Below, in pieces: positions 59,620 through 64,000 of a DNA stretch of 64,000 bases; the stretch's first letter is position 1; each line of letters begins with the position of its first letter. This DNA comes from Rhizobium rhizogenes. Lineage in GTDB: Bacteria > Pseudomonadota > Alphaproteobacteria > Rhizobiales > Rhizobiaceae. The position numbers and the translations under genes are program-made. The notes beneath the pieces were generated by a model. The model was not told where the DNA came from, did no database searches, and saw nothing but the letters and a program-made list of their open reading frames with translations. The stretch is from contig NZ_CP019701.2 of assembly GCF_002005205.3 (NCBI RefSeq), forward strand, positions 1,178,001 through 1,242,000. The letters are read 5' to 3'.

Positions 59620-61479
59620 GTGATATCGAAGGAAAGCGCCACGAAGCTAATTCAGCGTCTGAACGATATTGATGAAACAGAAGATCTGGAAGCTAAGGAG
59701 ATTGGCGGCAAGGACGTTGGACGGTCGTTCTACGAAACAGTCTGTGCACTAGCCAATGAACCTGGCCTTGGCGGCGGAGTCATCCTACTTGGCGTCAAGA
59801 GGGAGATGGGACTGTTCCCTTTTTATGTCGCAACCGGCGTTCATGATCCAGACAAATTAAGCAGTGACATCGTTTCTGCCTGCGCATCCATGTTCAACAA
59901 TCCCTTTCACTTGAACATCGATGCAGAACGGGTTGGAAGAAAAACAGTACTTAAGGTTTCAGTCCCAGAGCTACCAAAATCCCAAAAGCCGTTATATCTC
60001 AAGGCGGTTGGGCTACCCAAAGGTGCATATCGTCGGTCGGGACCTACAGATGTCCGCTGCACAGATGAAGATATGACCGCATTCTTTTCCGACCAAAGCC
60101 ACGAAACCGCTGATAGTCAGATTGTGAGGGAGGCCTCTTGGAACGACCTTGATCAGTCGGCGATCCGAGCTTACCGGAAAGCTCGAAAGGAAGCATACAG
60201 TTCAGCTAGTGAGCTTGAAATGTCTGACGAGGACATGCTCGTATCGCTGAACGCCGTCAAACGAATTGAGGGAAAACTTCGGGTAACGTTGGCCGGAATT
60301 TTACTTTTCGGCGCCCCAGCCTCTCTTCGACGCCTTTTCCCAAGCCACCGCTTTGACTACATTAGAGTTAGTTCTCATGGCTGGGCAGAAGATGTTGAAT
60401 CGCCATTCGAAGCTATAGAAATGCGCGGACCACTTTTGCTGGTTGCAAATCGCATCATGGCCGCGATTACGGACGATCTACCAAAAGCGTTTCGAATTGA
60501 AGCACAGCACTCTGCCCAAAGAACCGAAACGCCTGTGATACCCCATCGCGTGGTCCGAGAGGCCGTGATCAATTCCTTGATGCACCGAAATTACAAAGTG
60601 AATAAACCAGTTCAAATACTCAGATATCCGAACCGAATTGAGATAAGGAACCCTGGCTATTCGCTTAAGTCTGAGGAGCGGTTCGACGAATCCGGTTCAA
60701 CTCTTAGAAACCCTCATATTGCTGAAGTCTTGCACGAAACACGATTTGCCGAGACGAAGGGAAGTGGGATTAAAGTCATGAAGCAGATGATGGCCAAGGC
60801 CGGGCTGGCTTCTCCGACTTTCGATTCCGACAGAACAATCGACGAGTTTACTGCATCATTCCTCTTTCATCACTTTCTCGATCAGGCCGACATCGATTGG
60901 CTAGCTAACTTCAAAGGGCTAGAATTAACAGAAGATCAAATGAAGGGTCTGATCTTCGTGCGAGAAGTCGGGGCGATAAATAACTCGGTCTATAGAAGCA
61001 TCAACGGGGTAGACACGCTGACATCAAGCAAAAACCTGAGGAAGCTCAGGACTATGGATTTGCTTACCGAAATGGATAAGGGAGCGAGAACTAGTTACCT
61101 ACCAGGCCCAGAATTTGTTCGTCTCACTAACACAGATGGTTCAACTCAAGGGCGTGCCACTACCATAGATGCCAAAACCTTTGAGGGAAATCACACGGAC
61201 GTAAACCTACTACTTTCAGCCATGCCGGAAAAGCTTCGCAAAGCAGTCAAGACAGCCCAGCTATCACCGCGACTTAATGCAGAGGCGGCCAATGATCTGA
61301 TTTTTCGGATGTGCAAATGGAGAGATTTATCCCTAGCAGAAATTGCAGATCTGATTGGTAAGCGGCCGGCTCACGTTTCGAGTAAGTATATTCAACAGCT
61401 TTTGTCGGACGGCCTGATCACTTACACCATTCCGGAAATGGTCCAACACCCACATCAGAAATATACGGCTGTAACGTAG
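59620..61479 (+). CDS. AlbA_2/Schlafen-like domain with GHKL-type ATPase domain
   Basis: A 619-residue protein. Residues about 15-150 match AlbA_2 (ETEDLEAKEIGGKD, GGGVILLGVKRE), a nucleic-acid-binding or nuclease-related domain; about 290-400 match a GHKL ATPase half with REAVINSLMHRNY (N box) and ETKGSGIKVMKQM (G box); the C-terminal 200 residues include winged helices (KRPAHVSSKYIQQLLSDG). GTG 59620 follows AGGGGG. Plus-strand, next to the repressor, in the place of lysogenic conversion genes; similar proteins occur in defence islands. Confidence 0.82.
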   Translation: MISKESATKLIQRLNDIDETEDLEAKEIGGKDVGRSFYETVCALANEPGLGGGVILLGVKREMGLFPFYVATGVHDPDKLSSDIVSACASMFNNPFHLNIDAERVGRKTVLKVSVPELPKSQKPLYLKAVGLPKGAYRRSGPTDVRCTDEDMTAFFSDQSHETADSQIVREASWNDLDQSAIRAYRKARKEAYSSASELEMSDEDMLVSLNAVKRIEGKLRVTLAGILLFGAPASLRRLFPSHRFDYIRVSSHGWAEDVESPFEAIEMRGPLLLVANRIMAAITDDLPKAFRIEAQHSAQRTETPVIPHRVVREAVINSLMHRNYKVNKPVQILRYPNRIEIRNPGYSLKSEERFDESGSTLRNPHIAEVLHETRFAETKGSGIKVMKQMMAKAGLASPTFDSDRTIDEFTASFLFHHFLDQADIDWLANFKGLELTEDQMKGLIFVREVGAINNSVYRSINGVDTLTSSKNLRKLRTMDLLTEMDKGARTSYLPGPEFVRLTNTDGSTQGRATTIDAKTFEGNHTDVNLLLSAMPEKLRKAVKTAQLSPRLNAEAANDLIFRMCKWRDLSLAEIADLIGKRPAHVSSKYIQQLLSDGLITYTIPEMVQHPHQKYTAVT

Positions 61480-61572
61480 AGATCCTTCCCTTCTCTACCG
61501 TTTCTACCAATTACCCTCAGAGCAAGAACCTTATAAACAAATAACCATTTAGAAATTCAGCTTTATAGATTG

Positions 61573-61616
61573 GACCCGCAGATTTGCGACCCTACTGACC
61601 CGCAGATTTGCGACCC
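61573..61616. repeat. Tandem direct repeat with internal dyad
   Basis: Two identical 20-bp copies of GACCCGCAGATTTGCGACCC (61573-61592 and 61597-61616) four bases apart, so with a period of 24 bp. Each holds the dyad CGCAGATTTGCG. They lie just after the stop of the winged-helix gene on the minus strand. Confidence 0.9.
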
Positions 61617-61622
61617 AAGGAA

Positions 61623-61934
61623 TTATTCAAACGGTAACCGGATGTAATAGACGTTCGACTTCCGGTGTTCTCTGATCACGATCAGAACGCCCTCGCCTTC
61701 AAGCTCAGCAACAGCCCGCAGAACCTTGTCCTCGGACATGGAGAGCCGCTTGGCGATTTCCTTAACCCCATACCAGCAAGATTGGTCGTCGCCGTTCATT
61801 CGCTTCGCCAGCCAGTAGCCCACGCGGAAGGCGCGATCCGATAGATCATCCATCTCACAGATGAAATCGAGCCACTTTCGCCGCTTGTCATAGAAGGCTG
61901 CGGCCGACTGGCCGTCGTCGTTTTTCAGGTTCAT
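61623..61934 (-). CDS. Winged-helix protein (103 residues) under operator array 2
   Basis: A helix-turn-helix protein with VKEIAKRLSMSEDKVLRAVAEL (about 57-78) and a wing (GVLIVIREHRKSNVYYIRL). It resembles small phage or plasmid replication/regulatory proteins. It reads leftward from operator array 2 and ends seven bases before the tandem repeats, which it might bind. Confidence 0.75.
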   Translation of the reverse strand: MNLKNDDGQSAAAFYDKRRKWLDFICEMDDLSDRAFRVGYWLAKRMNGDDQSCWYGVKEIAKRLSMSEDKVLRAVAELEGEGVLIVIREHRKSNVYYIRLPFE

Positions 61935-61953
61935 GCGCGATCAATAGACCCGC

Positions 61954-62025
61954 GTATCGATTAGCGCAACAAATTTGCATCGAATTTCGCTACACAATAT
62001 TTACATTCGTTTCGATTATCGATAC
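61954..62025. promoter_or_regulatory. Operator array 2 between divergent early genes (three 17-bp sites)
   Basis: GTATCGATTAGCGCAAC (61954-61970), GCATCGAATTTCGCTAC (61977-61993) and GTTTCGATTATCGATAC (62009-62025) follow the same pattern as array 1. Centres are 23 and 32 bp apart. The third site is nearly a perfect dyad; the first two are weaker in one half. Confidence 0.85.
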
Positions 62026-62100
62026 ACCAATCTCCATCAGCAGCGACGAAGACGCCTCACCCGCCGATCTCGCTGCCACCACTAACCGGAGATGAACGCG

Positions 62101-62355
62101 ATGGCATGGGTAACCCGATACAGGATTGAAGACGGTGCCCGTGTTTTCAACGGAACCGAGTTCACGACCGACGAATGCGACGTGTTTGAGTATCGCAGCG
62201 AAGGTGAAGCGAACGACGATGCCGAAGAGTTCGGCGGCGAGGTCGTCAAGTTCGATCGGTATGCCGCGCATCCCGACATGGTTTTCCCGTCGCGTTCGGT
62301 CGATCCGCTCGTCCGTGGCGCTGATCTCGGCGGGCATCTGGAAGCGGCTGAGTAA
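62101..62355 (+). CDS. Hypothetical early protein (84 residues)
   Basis: First gene of the rightward early operon, 76 bp from operator array 2. Acidic, with RYRIEDGARVFNGTEF. ATG 62101 is taken with GGAG upstream; ATG 62092 is possible. Function unknown. Confidence 0.68.
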   Translation: MAWVTRYRIEDGARVFNGTEFTTDECDVFEYRSEGEANDDAEEFGGEVVKFDRYAAHPDMVFPSRSVDPLVRGADLGGHLEAAE

Positions 62356-62359
62356 GACG

Positions 62360-62716
62360 ATGAGCGAACGAGCAAAAACAACAGGCGGCTCAGCTTTCCC
62401 CGGTAACCACTCTTACGTTGATGGGTATCCTGCAAGCTTCGAAGGCATGACGCACCGCGATTATGCGGCGATCCATGCAGATCAGCCAGGCATTGCCGAG
62501 ATCGTTTCTATGGCCGGCTTAACCTACTCGGCCGGTCAGGTCTGGTCTGACGAGCAAACGTCCCTCGGTGGTTTCGAAATCTGGTGGCGGTCAATCCCAA
62601 ATTCGGAACGGTTCATGCTTTCAGCCCGCGTCCGTTACGCGATGGCAGACGCCCTTCTGGCGGTTAAAGCCGAAACCGACCCCAAGCACTCAGATTACGA
62701 CGACGGGCCATTTTGA
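62360..62716 (+). CDS. Hypothetical early protein (118 residues)
   Basis: A protein with SFEGMTHRDYAAIHADQPG, a pattern seen in small phage proteins of unknown role next to recombination genes. It follows the previous gene by four bases. Pro- and Asp-rich end. Confidence 0.7.
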   Translation: MSERAKTTGGSAFPGNHSYVDGYPASFEGMTHRDYAAIHADQPGIAEIVSMAGLTYSAGQVWSDEQTSLGGFEIWWRSIPNSERFMLSARVRYAMADALLAVKAETDPKHSDYDDGPF

Positions 62717-62753
62717 GCCGCCCCGCATAGGGCTTCAGACAAGGGATAGGGAT

Positions 62754-63017
62754 ATGACGCTGAGCCTCAAAGTCCTAAAGGACATATTTCCGAAAAATGA
62801 ACCGGCGTTCGAAGCGCCCTTCCGTGTCGAGACAGACAAGGATGGAGAGGTTCATATCCGTGATGCGCAGGGTGACATACTAGCGACGTTCGCTCGATAC
62901 ACGCAAATGCCGATTAGCGACGAAAGAGCCTTGGCTTACGAGGTCGCCTACTGGGAAATTGAAGCAAACCGCATCGTTGCGGCGCTCAATGCTTCTTACC
63001 CCACCCCCACCAAGTAA
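62754..63017 (+). CDS. Hypothetical early protein (87 residues)
   Basis: Soluble mixed alpha-beta protein beginning MTLSLKVLKDIFPKNEP. ATG 62754 follows GGGATAGGG. No domain recognised. Confidence 0.68.
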   Translation: MTLSLKVLKDIFPKNEPAFEAPFRVETDKDGEVHIRDAQGDILATFARYTQMPISDERALAYEVAYWEIEANRIVAALNASYPTPTK

Positions 63018-63040
63018 CCACAGCAAAGCGGGATAAGAAG

Positions 63041-63301
63041 ATGGCAGAGATTGAGTGTGTCTATCGAGCCAGAGTTTTCTACGAAGCCAGCCCAGACATC
63101 GTGGATGCAATAGAAAACAAAGCATTCGGTTGGCAAGGGTCTCTTGAGGTCGAAACGATGTGCGGGAATGCGTGCTGTCCGCCGCACATCGTCGCTGAAG
63201 GCCGATCTCTGGCAGAAGTTACAAAATGGGCCGAGAAAGTTGAGCGCTACATCACGCGCCGCAAAGGGGCTGAACTTCTAGCCCCTGCCCAATCCTCCTA
63301 A
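63041..63301 (+). CDS. Hypothetical early protein (86 residues)
   Basis: Contains a Cys cluster CGNACCPPHIV at about 41-51, perhaps a metal site, and a helical C-terminal half. Function unknown. Confidence 0.65.
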   Translation: MAEIECVYRARVFYEASPDIVDAIENKAFGWQGSLEVETMCGNACCPPHIVAEGRSLAEVTKWAEKVERYITRRKGAELLAPAQSS

Positions 63302-63345
63302 CCAACCCACCGGCTTTGTCAGAGTAACAGATAAGGGGCAGGATA

Positions 63346-63534
63346 ATGAGCAAGGCAGTTGAAGACGTGTTGTTGGAGCGCCAGAGACAGGTTGTCGCTG
63401 AGGGCTTCGACCAGAACCACGACGACGCATACCATGACGGCGACCCGCGCAAAGCAGCGGCCATGCTCAACGAGGGTTTGGTTCAGGGCGTCGAAGAACG
63501 TCTGTCGCTCTATGCTTCGAAAGGGAGATCGTGA
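63346..63534 (+). CDS. Small acidic early protein (62 residues)
   Basis: Has LLERQRQVVAEGFDQNHDD, a short motif frequent in small phage proteins with charged helices. GGGGCAGG precedes ATG 63346. One-base overlap with the next gene. Confidence 0.65.
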   Translation: MSKAVEDVLLERQRQVVAEGFDQNHDDAYHDGDPRKAAAMLNEGLVQGVEERLSLYASKGRS

Positions 63535-63758
63535 TGCCCTCCGCTTTCTCCAACACACCAGAAGCGGACGCACTGATCGAACGCATCGAAGCGATCGACA
63601 AGCGTTACCAGGCCGCCCAGCGCAAGATGCGCTCCATCGAACAACTCACCCTCGTTCTCGTGTCCTGCAGCCTCATGTTCGGCGGGTGCTTGGCGCTTGA
63701 GAGCGTCCTGAAGGAACGGGCGGTTATCAATCAGGAGGTCAGCGCGTGGAAAAGATAG
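63534..63758 (+). CDS. Small membrane protein (74 residues)
   Basis: ATG 63534 overlaps the preceding stop by one base. A coiled N-terminal half is followed by a membrane helix (about 39-56, LTLVLVSCSLMFGGCLAL). It overlaps the exonuclease-like start by 13 bases. Function unknown. Confidence 0.62.
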   Translation: MPSAFSNTPEADALIERIEAIDKRYQAAQRKMRSIEQLTLVLVSCSLMFGGCLALESVLKERAVINQEVSAWKR

Positions 63759-64000
63759 TCGATCAGGACAGGTTCCAGCACATCAGCGGCATTGCCGGGA
63801 AGCTAATCGGCGGCCTTCGACGGGATCGCGTCTGGGACGGCTCGCAAATCAAGCTGGGCGCGGTCTACAGCGGCGTTCCGATTGAGGCCTACCACAGCGA
63901 TACCGAACTGTTTGACGGCTTCTCTATCTCAAGCTCAGGCCTTCGCGCCGTGCTAAAGCGTCCGTCCGAATATTGGGGCTTCTCGCCCTACAATCCCAAT
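63746..64000 (+). CDS. Exonuclease VIII/RecE-like nuclease (N-terminal 85 codons; cut by window edge)
   Basis: Starts with GTG 63746 behind AGGAGGT. The segment FDGFSISSSGLRAVLKRPSEYW is typical of PD-(D/E)XK exodeoxyribonuclease VIII-like phage nucleases that act with a RecT-type annealing protein. The catalytic core lies beyond the window. Expect a recT or similar gene and the integrase further right. Confidence 0.78.
   Translation, partial: MEKIVDQDRFQHISGIAGKLIGGLRRDRVWDGSQIKLGAVYSGVPIEAYHSDTELFDGFSISSSGLRAVLKRPSEYWGFSPYNPN

Larger units (their letters stand above)
18200..64000. mobile_element. Large tailed-phage prophage (right end beyond the window)
   Basis: A near-complete siphophage-type gene set lies here: small and large terminase, portal, protease/scaffold, capsid, connectors, tape measure, tail tip, tail fibre, lysis cassette, cro/repressor pair, RusA, methyltransferase and exonuclease. 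At least 45.8 kb are in the window. The left boundary is approximate. No integrase, no excisionase and no right attachment site are present, so they are expected beyond 64000, near the exonuclease operon. All structural genes look intact. Confidence 0.95.

Overview
The window comes from an alphaproteobacterium of the Rhizobiaceae, most likely Agrobacterium or a close relative. The evidence is a high-GC chromosomal stretch with a fixNOQP/fixGHI microaerobic respiration cluster under TTGA-N6-TCAA (FixK/FNR-type) boxes, followed by a large tailed-phage prophage whose genes look like those of rhizobial siphophages. Species assignment is inference from gene content and order.

Positions 1-18033 are host chromosome. 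On the minus strand, fixN-O-Q-P encode the cbb3 cytochrome c oxidase and fixG-H-I (fixI cut by the window edge) its assembly factors. A three-gene plus-strand cassette (SRPBCC protein and two VOC proteins) lies between the two fix operons. Next come cobP/cobU, a DUF599 membrane protein, a DUF1624 acyltransferase-like membrane protein, a LiuR-like MerR regulator, the Mg transporter mgtE, an FdhF/YdeP-type molybdopterin oxidoreductase with two small followers (one a peptide deformylase-like protein that has lost metal ligands), an OsmC protein, small membrane and lipoprotein genes and a PAS protein.

From about 18.1-18.5 kb to the right edge the window is prophage. The left end (18.5-20.6 kb) has plus-strand accessory genes, including an SRAP (HMCES/YedK-like) protein. 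The late operon runs leftwards on the minus strand: terS-terL-portal-DUF2213 protease/scaffold-cement-DUF2184 capsid-connectors-head morphogenesis-tail terminator-tail tube-G/GT tail chaperone (with a visible -1 frameshift site)-tape measure-tail tip-tail fibre-endolysin-Rz/Rz1. Many plus-strand accessory 'moron' genes are inserted among the late genes: a RelE/XRE toxin-antitoxin pair, a methyltransferase, a secreted protein, membrane proteins and a compact Cas2/SinR-like plus membrane-protein pair. From 51 to 58.7 kb a tightly overlapping minus-strand early operon carries RusA, a DNA methyltransferase-like protein, a DnaA-domain protein, HNH nuclease, duplicated LuxR-type HTH proteins and, at its end, an initiator-like tRNA-Met. 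A divergent cro/repressor pair at 58.5-59.2 kb is followed by an AlbA_2/ATPase gene. From 62.1 kb rightward a second early operon leads to a RecE/exonuclease VIII-like gene cut by the edge. No integrase and no right attachment site are in the window.

The regulatory logic is unusually readable. Six copies of a 17-bp inverted repeat (GTWTCGA-N3-TCGAWAC) sit in two divergent promoter regions 3.2 kb apart, three in each, so one repressor probably controls both early operons. The most interesting items for follow-up are these paired operator arrays, the G/GT frameshift site, the prophage initiator-like tRNA, the SRAP gene with an in-frame zinc-ribbon extension, and the accessory cassettes that could be defence or superinfection-exclusion systems.
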